NCBI GenBank assembly: GCA_003164755.1
Contig: PLUB01000078.1
Location: 1 to 48,977, forward strand
Source: Methanosarcina sp.
GTDB lineage: Archaea; Halobacteriota; Methanosarcinia; Methanosarcinales; Methanosarcinaceae
Direction: 5' to 3'
DNA length: 48,977 bases
In this document: positions 1-9,038 of the stretch, one piece after another
How positions within the stretch are numbered: the stretch's first letter is position 1
Layout: each line of letters starts with the position of its first letter
Position numbers and translations under genes: made by a program
Notes under the pieces: generated by a model
The model's database searches: none
Seen by the model: only the letters and a program-made list of their open reading frames with translations
What the model was told of the DNA's origin: nothing

Positions 1-63
1 TATCCAAAGCAATGCCAAGAACATACACAATTGACTACAGCGGGTAAGCAGCCGAAAATTTGA
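1..63 (+). other. Possible 3' end of an upstream gene
   Basis: The first ~60 bases are richer in G+C than the DNA that follows, which may mean a truncated coding end. Two plus-strand frames stay open from the window edge: one stops with TAA at 45-47, the other with TGA at 61-63. Too little is present to choose a frame or a family. Bases 64-346 show no gene. Confidence 0.2.
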
Positions 64-346
64 TTTAACTGTCTGCTATCGATAATATTTTTTATTTTAC
101 CATCAGTAGTAATAATAATGATCTATTGCATCAAAATAGATATCTGTAAACTGATTTTCAGTGGTTTGAATAGTTACAGAAACAGGTTAAAATAAGAATG
201 GGAATTTATTTATTTAATAGCTATGAATAGTATCAGAACTTCATTAAATACTTTTGAATAATACTGTAAACTCGTCCATTTGATACTACCAAAAACAGAT
301 ATCTATAACAAACGAGAGCAAAAATTATCGCTTCCAGAAAAAGACC

Positions 347-1357
347 ATGAACGGAAAAACAGTATTTTCGATTGGAGAGCGCACTTTAATCTTTCGCCTA
401 TCTGAGATTTTCAAAGTCCCAGAAGGCAAGGAGAGAAAACAGAAAGGAATACTCATAGATGCAGGTTCAGATGACTGTGCAGTCCTTGATCTAAAAGGAG
501 AAGATTGTCTTGTTTTTACCATAGACATGCTGCACAGAACCACAGATTTTCCTGAGGAAATGACCCCCTGGCAGATGGGATGGATGTCTGCAGCCGTAAA
601 CCTGAGCGATATTGCGGCTATGGGTGCAGAACCCACAGGGCTCCTTATGGCAATTGGCATGCCTGAAGATACTGAAATTGCTTTCGTCGAAGAACTTGCA
701 AAAGGCATGCAAGCATGTGCCAAATTTTGTGGAACTGCAATCATCGGAGGCGATCTGGATACCCACACAGAACTGACAATTACAGGAACAGCACTTGGCA
801 GGGTGAAAAAAAGCCAGCTTCTTCGTCGTCGTGGAGCAAAACCAGGGGATTTTGTATGTGTTACAGGACATACAGGTTCTGCAGGAGTCGCTCTAAGGGC
901 TATTCAGTCTAAAAAACAAATAAGTGAAACTATCCTCAAGACTCTTTTCGAACCCTTACCCCGCACTTCAGAAGCCCGTATATTGGCTCAGTCCGGAGCA
1001 GCTACGTCCATGATAGATACTAGTGATGGCCTTGCCATGTCCCTTTACGACCTTGCCAGGGAAAGCCATGTGGGCTTTAGAATTCTGGAAAATAACCTTC
1101 CCATCCTCAGGGAAGTAAGAGAATTCGTCTCAAGCTTTGAAGAATTGATGGAACTTTGCCTTTACACAGGTGGAGATTTCGAGCTTCTTATTACAATTGA
1201 CCCGCAGCAGATCAAAAAAGTACAAAACATATGCAATTTAGCTGTTATAGGAGAATGCACAGAGTATAAAAATGGTATTGTACTAGAATCTCCTGGGTGC
1301 AGGCTGACAAACATAGAACAGAGAGGATACGAGCAACTAAAATCTGAACACCGTTGA
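347..1357 (+). CDS. thiL: Thiamine-monophosphate kinase (ThiL)
   Basis: Phosphorylates thiamine monophosphate to thiamine diphosphate with ATP, the last step of cofactor synthesis; cytoplasmic. The 336-residue product has the family layout: an N-terminal SIGERTLIFRLSEIF segment, the Asp-rich metal/ATP motif GSDDCAVLD near residues 40-48, the AAVNLSDIAAMGAEP helix near residues 82-96, GGDLD near 140, and IDTSDGL in the C-terminal half. Length is normal for the PurM/ThiL superfamily (about 320-340). The ATG at 347 fits the usual ThiL N-terminus, but no strong Shine-Dalgarno sequence is visible. It stands alone; the next gene starts almost 1 kb downstream. It stops with TGA. Other PurM-fold enzymes (HypE, SelD) are less likely because their motifs are absent. 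Confidence 0.93.
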   Translation: MNGKTVFSIGERTLIFRLSEIFKVPEGKERKQKGILIDAGSDDCAVLDLKGEDCLVFTIDMLHRTTDFPEEMTPWQMGWMSAAVNLSDIAAMGAEPTGLLMAIGMPEDTEIAFVEELAKGMQACAKFCGTAIIGGDLDTHTELTITGTALGRVKKSQLLRRRGAKPGDFVCVTGHTGSAGVALRAIQSKKQISETILKTLFEPLPRTSEARILAQSGAATSMIDTSDGLAMSLYDLARESHVGFRILENNLPILREVREFVSSFEELMELCLYTGGDFELLITIDPQQIKKVQNICNLAVIGECTEYKNGIVLESPGCRLTNIEQRGYEQLKSEHR

Positions 1358-1482
1358 TAAATTACCCTGTTAGCATACTAGCTTACCTTCCAAAAAACTT
1401 ATTAATTAGAGAGATCGTAAGAATTATTGGCTGGGAAACTCCACACAGATCACAAAAATTGGATTAACTGAGTATAGTTAAC

Positions 1483-1518
1483 ATAAAATCAGAGGTTTAT
1501 CGAAATCCTCCTTTGTCA
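1483..1518 (+). repeat. Dispersed repeat A, right arm only
   Basis: Contains GAGGTTTATCGAAATCCTC, nearly identical to the right arm of the full repeat at 45672-45775. No matching left arm was found upstream, so this is a partial copy. Confidence 0.6.
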
Positions 1519-1609
1519 TAAACAATAACTCAATTACCAGAAATAATTTTTAGATATTATTCTGATTTGTAGGAATGGTCTTGGAATTAACGAGATTCGA
1601 AACTACATA

Positions 1610-1700
1610 ATTAGAAAAATGGATTTATGGTCAAGAACATAGATCTCTCTACTAAATTTAAATTCAAAGTTGAACCGTGGAAAAAAAGAAGAATATAGAA
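1610..1700 (+). repeat. Dispersed repeat C, copy 1
   Basis: Resembles 4673-4750. Both share an AAAAATGGATTT block, GTCAAG about ten bases on, and CAAAGTTGAAC about 40 bases later. Identity is moderate, so the relationship is tentative. Function unknown. Confidence 0.4.
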
Positions 1701-2023
1701 GAAAAGAAAAAAATGGAACCGTTTTTCAGCTTATTTCCTTCAGTGAAACATTGATCTTGAGAGTTATATAGTTTTTAAAAGGATATAATGTAGAATCAAA
1801 ATATTCTTTTAGCTTTAATTATTTTAGAACTATATTCAGACTTAGATGATATATAGGAAATATACAAGCGTTTGTACCGCATATTAAGGTATATGAAAGC
1901 ATATCTTAGGGAAAGTGAAAATTAGTGAAGTACTGAAATTATATCAGGACTTTAAAAAACGAATATAAAGTTCTCCATTTCGTTATTTAGATTATCCGTA
2001 ATCTTCACATACTTTCTACTTTT

Positions 2024-2120
2024 AAAAGATTTCGATAAATATCTAAATGTCGTCTATGCTTATAAATGGTATATAAATAACTCTTGAAAACCAGAGATTA
2101 ATCAAAATCCTCTTTAATAC
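2024..2120 (+). repeat. Dispersed palindromic repeat A, copy upstream of PHP gene
   Basis: Left arm AAGATTTCGATAAA, then a core with TATGCTTATAAATGG and ATAAATAACTCTTGAAAA, then a degenerate right arm ATTAATCAAAATCCTCT. Same orientation and layout as the copies at 3343-3441 and 45672-45775. Confidence 0.65.
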
Positions 2121-2228
2121 ATATGTTTTAGCTTCATCAAGATTTTGCCATCCGCATTCTGTTATTCTTTATGCCAATTTTTTAGTTAGTATATATGTTT
2201 TTCTCAAAAATATATTTTAATGGCAAAA

Positions 2229-2238
2229 TATATTTATA
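2229..2238 (+). promoter_or_regulatory. Putative TATA box for the PHP gene
   Basis: TATATTTATA lies 85 nt before the ATG at 2323. If used, transcription would start near 2260 and leave a leader of about 60 nt. This rests on the match to the archaeal TATA consensus only; the region is AT-rich, so chance matches are common. Confidence 0.3.
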
Positions 2239-2322
2239 ACATTCCATTATTTCTTAAATTATACGCAAATTCCCATTTATACATTCATATCCTAAATCTT
2301 ACTAAATTAGTCGTGCTTATTT

Positions 2323-3321
2323 ATGCCAGGAAAACTTGGAAATAGTACTAAAACAACGATATACTCTGAAATTGCAGAAACTCTGCTTCAGGAGGGATGG
2401 AAAAAGATGGATCTGCACGTACATTCTTCCTGCTCTTATGATGTGCCTCCCGCAAAAGCAATGCATCCAGATGTTCTTTTTAGAAAAGCAAGGGCTTATA
2501 AGCTTGATTTTGTGACTTTTACAGATCATGACACAGTCAAAGCTTACGACCTACTTGCCTGGGACAGAGAAGGACTGATTCCAGGAGTTGAAATTGCAAT
2601 CAAAGATCCTGATAAAATAGGACATACTCTGCATGTTAACGTTTTTGAGCTTGATTCAGAAGAATTCGAAGAACTTGAGGCGATTGCAAACCAGGAATAG
2701 AACTTCAAAAGCTTTATCCGTTACCTCAGAACTCACGATCTTCTGCACATATATAATCATCCCTACTGGTTTGCTACTGGAGACCACCCTAATTTATGGG
2801 CTGTGCCAGAACTTATAAAACAGTTTTTTGTTATCGAATATAATATGCAAGACCTAACGGAAAAAAATATCATAATTATGACACTTGCGAGGAAATACGG
2901 GAAAAAGGTTGTTGCGACCACAGACAACCATACAGGAGGCATGGGAGCTGTCTATACAATTACGAAAGGAGAAACATTCAAAGAATTCTTTGAAAACATC
3001 CAACGAAGGAAATCATATATTGTAGTTAAAGGAGGAACCAGAAGACACCTCACAAAAGAACTAAATTCATGGATTGAGCTTGTTTTTTCAATGGACATAA
3101 ATACAGGGAATGAAATTAATTTCACTACGAATGTATGTAGCTTTGACAGAATAATAAGTATCATTGCAAACGAGAAAATGAGAGATTTTCCTAGAATTAA
3201 CAGTTTAGCAATGAAATTTTCCCAACATTTTTCCAAATCAGGACTTTCTGTCTATGTATATGTGAAAACTGAGAAACCTCTGGTTTCCAAGATAGAAAAA
3301 GTCGTAAATCTGATAGCATGA
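2323..3321 (+). CDS. PHP-domain metallophosphoesterase with in-frame UAG (candidate pyrrolysine protein)
   Basis: PHP-domain proteins are metal-dependent phosphoesterases; the substrate here is unknown. A TAG at 2698-2700 is codon 126. The same frame then continues without another stop or frameshift to TGA at 3319-3321, giving 332 residues if UAG is read. The metal-binding motifs lie on both sides of the UAG: DLHVHS (His32, His34), FTDHDT (Asp68, His69), GVEI (Glu90), then YNHPYW (His146) and TTDNHTG (Asp201, His203). Termination at UAG would remove half the active site. In Methanosarcina UAG encodes pyrrolysine, so decoding as Pyl is plausible (inference). The alternative is a recent nonsense pseudogene. 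The start may be ATG 2323, or ATG 2407 (M29), which has GGAGG about 11 nt upstream. Direct copies of repeat A flank the gene. Confidence 0.8.
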
Positions 3322-3342
3322 GCCTTTTAATCGCTTAACAGA

Positions 3343-3441
3343 TTCAGAATTTTGATAAATCCCAAATTTTGTCATATGCTTATAAATAATATATGAATGA
3401 CTCGTAAAAATTAGAGGTTTATCAAAATTCTCTATTTTATA
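3343..3441 (+). repeat. Dispersed palindromic repeat A, copy downstream of PHP gene
   Basis: Begins about 22 bp after the PHP stop codon. Left arm ATTTTGATAAATCCCAAATT, core with TATGCTTATAAATAAT and GAATGACTCGTAAAAA, right arm AGAGGTTTATCAAAATTCTC. Same orientation as the copy at 2024-2120. Bases 3442-3662 hold nothing else recognised. Confidence 0.65.
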
Positions 3442-3662
3442 TAACCATAATTTGATAGTCTGATCTTTATGCTGAAAGGAGATTTTCAGGTTTTAGAGAA
3501 ATAAAGAAGTAATATTGGGATCAACAGATTTTTGGTTGATCGTTTATGGAGTCCATGTAAGCAACTTGTTGAAACGGAGATTTGTAGAAATTTTCAATCA
3601 AAAAATAAAAAAATAAAATTGAAGAAAAACTAAGAAGAGCTTAAAGTTAAAGCTTCAGCGCC

Positions 3663-4070
3663 TCAGGCAATAACATCCTTTCTCAGGATGTAAGCAATCA
3701 TCTCAGGATTAAGTTTACTATCCCTTGCGACTTTTTCCTCAATAGCTTCAGTTGATTTACCTTCAATTTTTAGTTCTTTTATTTCCTCAATTATTGATGA
3801 AGGAATGCGATAGTACTCGTTGATATCCTTCCTATGGCCCCAGACGTCTCCTTCGATAAGTTGGATACGCTGCATTTCAAGGAACATCTCAATTGATTTT
3901 GAGACCGTTCGCCTGTAAGATTTTGGAAGCTGTATGACCTCAACCCTTGGACAGTTCTCGACTAATGAAAAAATATCCTTGTTTGAAGGCCTGAAAGCCA
4001 GGTGTACTATCCTTTCATTTGGATTCAATGTAAAAATTTCTTCTCGCGAACTCACAACCCTTATTTTCAA
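3663..4070 (-). CDS. DUF1699 family protein, paralog 1
   Basis: A 135-residue protein of the DUF1699 family, known from Methanosarcina and close relatives; function unknown. The N-terminus (IRVVSSREEIFTL, then VHLAFRPSNKDIF) and the core (PRVEVIQLPKSY, then IQLIEGDVWGHR) match the second copy at 6641-7096. The C-terminus looks like two or three helices (IIEEIKELKIEGKS, LNPEMIAYILRKD). The start is TTG at 4070, supported by a perfect GGAGG at 4078-4082, 7 nt upstream. There is no signal peptide or membrane segment. The gene stands alone between AT-rich spacers, and nothing around it indicates a pathway. Confidence 0.85.
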   Translation of the reverse strand: MKIRVVSSREEIFTLNPNERIVHLAFRPSNKDIFSLVENCPRVEVIQLPKSYRRTVSKSIEMFLEMQRIQLIEGDVWGHRKDINEYYRIPSSIIEEIKELKIEGKSTEAIEEKVARDSKLNPEMIAYILRKDVIA

Positions 4071-4328
4071 AGTTAATCCTCCAGATCTACTTATTTGTTT
4101 CGTGTGATAGAAAAATATTCTCCATTAAATATTTTTCAATAACAACATTAATTATTTAGACAGAACTGGTATTTAATTCTTTCTTTTCTTTTAGGAGAAT
4201 CCCACCGCGAATGACAAAAAATAGCATGTATAGCAGTATTTTAAATGAAATTTGAGGCTAAATTAGAATTAACTTCCTTAAAATAATGAAGAATAAAAGG
4301 ATAAAAAAACAAAAATTTGATCGGAATT

Positions 4329-4440
4329 ACTCTTTTTTGAGGTTAGAGCATCGTGGAGATCTTTTAAGATCTCCTGATATCGCAAAAATTCATCATTAAC
4401 TCCAACATCCTGCAACGGCAACAAATCAAAAAAAATCTCT
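4329..4440 (-). pseudogene. Degenerate coding fragment, family unknown
   Basis: On the minus strand one frame reads a protein-like stretch of about 35 residues (DLLPLQDVGVNDEFLRYQEI, then LKDLHDALTSKK). Upstream a run of eight T breaks the frame. No homolog is recognised. It could be the C-terminal relic of a lost gene. Confidence 0.3.
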
Positions 4441-4672
4441 TGTTGTATAACTTATCATCTTAATAAATTTCATCTTTTAATTACCGAAATAGAAAAAAAA
4501 ATTAAAATCGTTGGATTTTAGATCGCGTACTTAAATCATTAACCAATTCTAAAAAAGATTGCATTTCATACACTTATGAAATATATAAAGAGTCGTGTTC
4601 TCAAGGTTTCGATAACTTACATACATAATAAAATTTAGTGCATAATCCCCGCAGTAAAAATTCACACTTTAA

Positions 4673-4750
4673 AAACTTAAAAAAATGGATTTTTTGTCAA
4701 GTGTATATATATCTAACCAATTATAATACAAAGTTGAACAAGAAAAGTAC
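4673..4750 (+). repeat. Dispersed repeat C, copy 2
   Basis: Partial match to 1610-1700, in the same orientation. A short open frame over this stretch is Lys/Asn-rich and looks like chance. Bases 4450-5000 otherwise show no supported feature. Confidence 0.35.
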
Positions 4751-4999
4751 TAAAAAAGTGGAAAGAAAAAGAAAAGATTCCCATTTTCATCCCTCTTTCC
4801 GTATCTTTCTTGGTTATACAAAGCCAGATAACTTAAACATAAATAATTAATCCAAAAATAACATAAAATTCTTTGAATAAAAGGCATAAACAAATAAAAC
4901 ACTTCTCAACTTACCTTTTTTGACTATTGATTTCATCATTATCTTGGCTAGTAAGGTTGTTCTACATTTGATTTTTAAAAATAGTTCGAAAAATAATCC

Positions 5000-5600
5000 G
5001 TGGATTGACATCGAAAACTCAAGTTTGATTTTGATCATGGATACAAAATTGTCCTTTTAAGCACTTCAACTACCAAAATAAATATTATAGTCCAAATTGT
5101 CAGAAATAATAACAATTTTTGTGGTTTAGGCATCACAAAAGTGTTTTCATTGCTATTATCCTCAGTGTATCAAGAGAAAAACAGCAACAAAACAACGACA
5201 AAAACCTTGTTTTCATAATGAAACACACCTATTACCTCGAAATGAGTAACAACAATAAGCAAGCAAGAAATTTCTCTTTCTATTCATTTTGAAAGGACTA
5301 CTTAAAACCTTTTCATCAAGTTCTTCAGCATTATAGAAACATAAGAAGCTGAAATTTTACCTAAACTCCAAAGCATTCATGATCTTTTTCATCCTTCGAG
5401 CATATTAGACACCTTGCAAGTAAGATTCAGCTGCAGCAGTTAGGATGATCTTTTCAACTCCCGAGCACTTCTAAAATAAATTTGTTTCAAAGGGAAACTC
5501 ACGAAATTGACGCTTTAATAATTCGGGGTCGTCATATTTAGTTTGGAGAATTTGTATTCCACGAACTAAGATTGTTATAAGGCCCATGTAAGGTGATCCT
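5000..5600 (-). mobile_element. IS256 (Mutator)-family transposase relic
   Basis: Minus-strand fragments resemble an IS256-family transposase: KIILTAAAESYLQGV, followed after a frameshift by KISASYVS and then EELDEKV-like residues. These correspond to the segment before the DDE core. The N-terminal side (DDPELLKRQFREFPFE) is also traceable near 5500-5560. Multiple stops and frameshifts make it non-functional. The ends of the element are not defined. Confidence 0.5.
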
Positions 5601-5639
5601 ACTGTCCAAATAAGGCAATAATTAATCAAATTGAATGCT

Positions 5640-6240
5640 ATCACCCCAACCTAGAGAATTGGAGACGCCTATGCTGCCTGATATGTTTGTTGAAACTCAG
5701 ACATAAGTAATATTTGGTTAAGATATTTCATTAATCTAGACTAGTTAAACTCTGTTTTCGGCTTCCTCTAAGATTCCTAAACATAGTTTTTATTGTGCCA
5801 ACTGCCACATTTTCTACGGATTGATAAAACTTGACACTTAACCATTAACTCACATCACAATATCGTTTTCCAGTTAGAATGAAACCTAAAAAGTCTGTAA
5901 AAACAACCTCCTTTCAAGTATCGAACTGCCTCTAATATAAAGTTGCTTGAATGGAATTCAAAAAATAAACGAACTTTATATTCCATCACTTCTATAGCAT
6001 GAATTAAGTAGCTTGCTCAGCGAAAATAGTTATAAAAATAGACACACAAGTCTTTTTAATTTGCTTATTGTAGAATAATATTGTATTTGATACTTAGGCA
6101 CCAACGCTATGTGGAAGGTAATCTGACTGTGGCCATAACTAAAACTGTTTAATTCCAATGTGAGTATCACAATTCAATCAGATGGGAGTGGTACCATCTC
6201 TGACCATGGTGGCAAAAATTGAACTCAGTTTACAACGGTT
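5640..6240 (-). mobile_element. IS200-type element relic, uninterrupted copy
   Basis: About 600 bp that match 7225-7665 plus 8816-8965 in the same orientation. The second copy, read on the minus strand, has a TnpA-like MEFHIHLFLEFHPSN, equivalent to the HUH (His-hydrophobe-His) motif of IS200/IS605 TnpA, followed by residues resembling the C-terminal GNVTADTIKHYI region. Both copies carry stops and frameshifts. The outer edge near 5640 (CCCCAACCTA) is shared with 7229. Confidence 0.55.
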
Positions 6241-6249
6241 CGATGAGTC

Positions 6250-6605
6250 AGAGAGTCAAACGAAAGCAAAAAAGTCAAGGATTCACTTCATCTAAGACCT
6301 AAAAGATAGAGCATTCGTGATCCTAAGCACTTCATAAATAATAAACATCCCAGAAGTTATGCTCGCTACAATTAACAAAAATCCATTGACATTAAAAAGC
6401 AACTTTCAAGCCACAGAAACGAAGAAAAGTTGGCAGTCTAACTTGGAGAAAAGGAAGAGATGATAAAGCAATTGAAAGAAACACTTATTAGCAAAGAAAA
6501 GGAATTTTCCAGTCTTAATGAGGAAAACAAAATAAATAAAACAACAGCAAATAATCAGATAAAATAGGCAAGTGAAGAACAGAAAGTTTCAAAAAATCAG
6601 TGAAA
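6250..6605 (+). pseudogene. Degenerate Lys/Glu-rich coding fragment
   Basis: A plus-strand frame around 6430-6560 reads a coiled-coil-like stretch (EEMIKQLKETLISKEKEF, then SSLNEENKINKTTANNQ) bounded by stop codons. Further pieces upstream lie in other frames. The family is not recognised; a transposase leader or a lost coiled-coil protein are both possible. Confidence 0.3.
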
Positions 6606-6640
6606 ACGCTTATAATTAAAATTAGAAGACTTCTCCCTAT

Positions 6641-7096
6641 TTAAACTTTATTCATTCTTGGCCTCTCTGGACTTGAAGTAAGAAACGAGCTATGAAGCAG
6701 ATGAAGAATCATATCAGGGCTAATTTTCCTTAGACTTGTAATCTCATCGATTATTTCTTCCTCGGTTCTTCCCTGAATTTCAAATTCTTTTATCTTTTCA
6801 AGCACATAGGCTGGTATTACAAAATAATTGTGAAGGTCATGCCAGTGTCCACTGACATCTCCTTTTACCAGCTGAATTCCTGAAGAAGCAATATACATTT
6901 TAATAAATTTAGATAGTGCATCATAGGAAGATGCAGGAAGCTGGAGCAATTCTATCCTAGGGCAAGTCTTGATCAAATTAAATAGATCCCTATCCGAAGG
7001 TCTAAAAGCAAGATGTACTGCCTCCTCTTCAGTTTCCAAGCCGAGAATTTCATCCCTACTTGTTACAACTCTAATGCGTATACTACTTGGCCCCAT
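6641..7096 (-). CDS. DUF1699 family protein, paralog 2
   Basis: A 151-residue paralog of the protein at 3663-4070; function unknown. It shares IRVVTSRDEILGLE, VHLAFRPSDRDLFNL, CPRIELLQLPAS and IQLVKGDVSGHW. It differs by a longer N-terminus (MGPSSI) and a C-terminal tail of about 14 residues ending PERPRMNKV. The ATG at 7096 has GGGAG about 7 nt upstream, which supports the start. It lies on the same strand as paralog 1, about 2.6 kb away, with IS relics between and after. Both frames are intact although the surrounding DNA is heavily decayed, which suggests selection on both genes. Confidence 0.85.
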   Translation of the reverse strand: MGPSSIRIRVVTSRDEILGLETEEEAVHLAFRPSDRDLFNLIKTCPRIELLQLPASSYDALSKFIKMYIASSGIQLVKGDVSGHWHDLHNYFVIPAYVLEKIKEFEIQGRTEEEIIDEITSLRKISPDMILHLLHSSFLTSSPERPRMNKV

Positions 7097-7224
7097 TTTA
7101 TGCTCCCACTCTTATCTAAGCACGGATCATTTATTTAATTTTTGTATTTCATCTTCCTGATCAAATTTCAGTACAATGACAAGATTGTTACTCAAAAAAG
7201 TATGAAAAAAATCGAATTGAGTGC

Positions 7225-8965
7225 GACTACCCCAACCTAAAAGATGAGGTACGCCTCAGGCCATCACTCTTTTGTAATATCTCAGAAATCATCGATTCTT
7301 GGTTGACAACATTTATTTAATCTGATGATTCAAACTCTGGTTTCAGATTTCCCTACGATTCCTATACATAGTGTTTTATTGTGTCATCCACCATATTTCC
7401 AATAAATCAATACATCTTGACACCTTAACATATACTCCCATCAAATTATCGTTTTATCAGTTAATGATGAAGCTTGAGAAATCTGTAACAATTAACTTCT
7501 TTCAAGCATTGAAATACCTCTGATAGAAAGTTGCTTGGATGAAATTCCAGGAATAAATGAATGTGAAATTCCATAACTTTCATAGTATGAATTTTGTCTC
7601 CTTGCTCAGTGCAAATATCGGTAAATATGACCACACAATTTTTATAATTTGCTTATTATCGAATATAGAGAATTCCTATTTACCTTTGATTTTGCTCTTC
7701 GCTGGAATTCTATCCACATTTTTCCTACTAATTTTTGCATTTGACCCAATTTTTTCTTTTCTGGTTCATTATTCTTTGATTTTAAATATAGCTTCCACTT
7801 CCTTAAAATACTCCTTTTATTTTCAATGTCATCAAATGACAAAGATTGTAACAAAAAGCTACACAACATCTTCAAATTTGCTCGTTGAGCAGCAGTGAAA
7901 AGAACTTTGCCTGCTTTGAATATCTTTTTAGTTACGGCGTAAACTCATTCCCCTTATATATTTTTAGAGCAATCTCTTGTTCCTTAACATATCATCCAGT
8001 TCCAGAGGATTTTCTTTTACTGTTCTGTTCATTGTTTCATCATAACCTTGTGATTCCGCTTCAAAGTATCCTCTGTCTTTGTAAAACCACTTCATTTTTT
8101 TTGATTAAAAACTACCTGAGAATCATGAAGTGAAGAGTTGTTGTTTTGAATCTTCTGATCAGCTCACAATCCCTGTCTATTAAATGCAATGAAGTTTACA
8201 TCCAATGTGTGATTGGCCACCCTTATTTGTCCAGGTTCCATCTATGCTTCTCCTTGTTTTTGCTTCATTTTCTCGAGGGTTATCCGCTTTTGTATTCAGG
8301 GATCTAAGTGAACAAAAGTATAGCTGTCTGAATTATTCCCTTTTTTGTTTCCATAACAAGGCAATTAAGCTTGTTTTGCGACTGTCCCCATGTTTATTCT
8401 TCTTTGTAGTTACCAACCAATTATTTTTCTGAATGACCAAATTGTGGTACTGTCTGTTATGTACTCGGGGAAAAACAAGAAATTTTTTGAAAGAAATTCT
8501 ATCAATAGATTATTTCTCAAGTTCGAAGTCGAAAAGCATATAATTGCTGTAAAAAAGTATCTTAAACATAATGATTAATTCAGCTTCAGATCTGCCTCAA
8601 AAACTGTTTTGTTAAAATATATAGACTCCAAAATGATATGAAAAGATTTCCAATCAATTCAGGAATCAATTTCAGCAAGTTTGTCTCCAACTGACTGAAG
8701 ATATTTGCATTTTTATTTAAAAGCAAAATCAGTAAGATTTTTCACAAGAAAAAATTATTGTTAAAAGATTTTATCTATTCAATACTCATAATGCCTACGA
8801 ATTTATCGAAATTCTATATTTTTGTATCCATACTTAGGTACCAAAATATGTAGTAGGTGATCTAACCATAACCACAAATAAAGCTGTTTAATCCCAATGA
8901 GAACATAACATCTCGATCAGAGCGAGATAGTACCACCTCTGACATGGGACAAAAATGATAACACA
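7225..8965 (-). mobile_element. IS200-type element relic interrupted by a second element
   Basis: Left part 7225-7665 matches 5640-6078. Right part 8816-8965 matches 6079-6230. About 1150 bp of a different, IS5-type element sits exactly between them. Minus-strand fragments show TnpA-like residues (IHLFLEFHPSNFLSEVFQ). Stops and frameshifts make it dead. Confidence 0.55.
7666..8815 (-). mobile_element. IS5-type (DUF772/DDE) transposon relic, copy A
   Basis: Inserted in the IS200-type relic. Its ends look like imperfect inverted repeats (ATATAGAGAATT on the left; ATATAGAATTTC read inward from the right). Read on the minus strand, pieces of an IS5-superfamily transposase can be followed: a DUF772-like N-terminus (RISFKKFLAF-type residues near 8500-8550), then the segment before GxKLH (RRSIDGTWTNKGGQSHIG), then KDRGYFEAESQGYDETMNR. 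Many stops. About 715 bp (8044-8760) is almost identical to copy B in inverted orientation. An open plus-strand frame at 8205-8432 lies antisense to this relic and is not a gene. Confidence 0.7.
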
Positions 8966-9038
8966 TGAACCGAAAATTTGAAATCTGTCCAAAAGGAGTT
9001 AACACTTACTTTTCTTCTCAAGAATAAGTATCAATGAA
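8966..9038. other. Spacer after hypF
   Basis: AT-rich spacer between the IS relic and the hypF stop codon. No clear terminator is visible. Confidence 0.3.

Larger units (their letters stand above)
1358..2322. other. Intergenic region with dispersed repeats
   Basis: AT-rich and without a convincing gene. It holds a half copy of dispersed repeat A (1483-1518), one copy of repeat C (1610-1700), a full repeat A (2024-2120) and a TATA-like sequence at 2229-2238 ahead of the PHP gene. Confidence 0.6.

Noticed and set aside
1860..1900. TACC...GGTA palindrome resembling an NrpR nitrogen operator
   Set aside because: The known operator is GGTA-N6-TACC; here the order is reversed and the spacing is nine bases.
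4349..4370. Perfect 9-bp palindrome GGAGATCTT-TT-AAGATCTCC, possible terminator
   Set aside because: It has no T-tract after it and lies inside the protein-like minus-strand fragment (LKDL codons), so it is probably incidental.
4638..4850. Plus-strand open frame of 70 codons
   Set aside because: Lys/Asn/Ser-rich composition typical of AT-rich chance frames, no ribosome binding site, overlaps repeat C.
8205..8432. Open frame repeated almost identically at 20735-20965 on the other strand, looking like a conserved small protein
   Set aside because: It is antisense to the IS5-type transposase relic; conservation comes from the duplicated element, not from coding.
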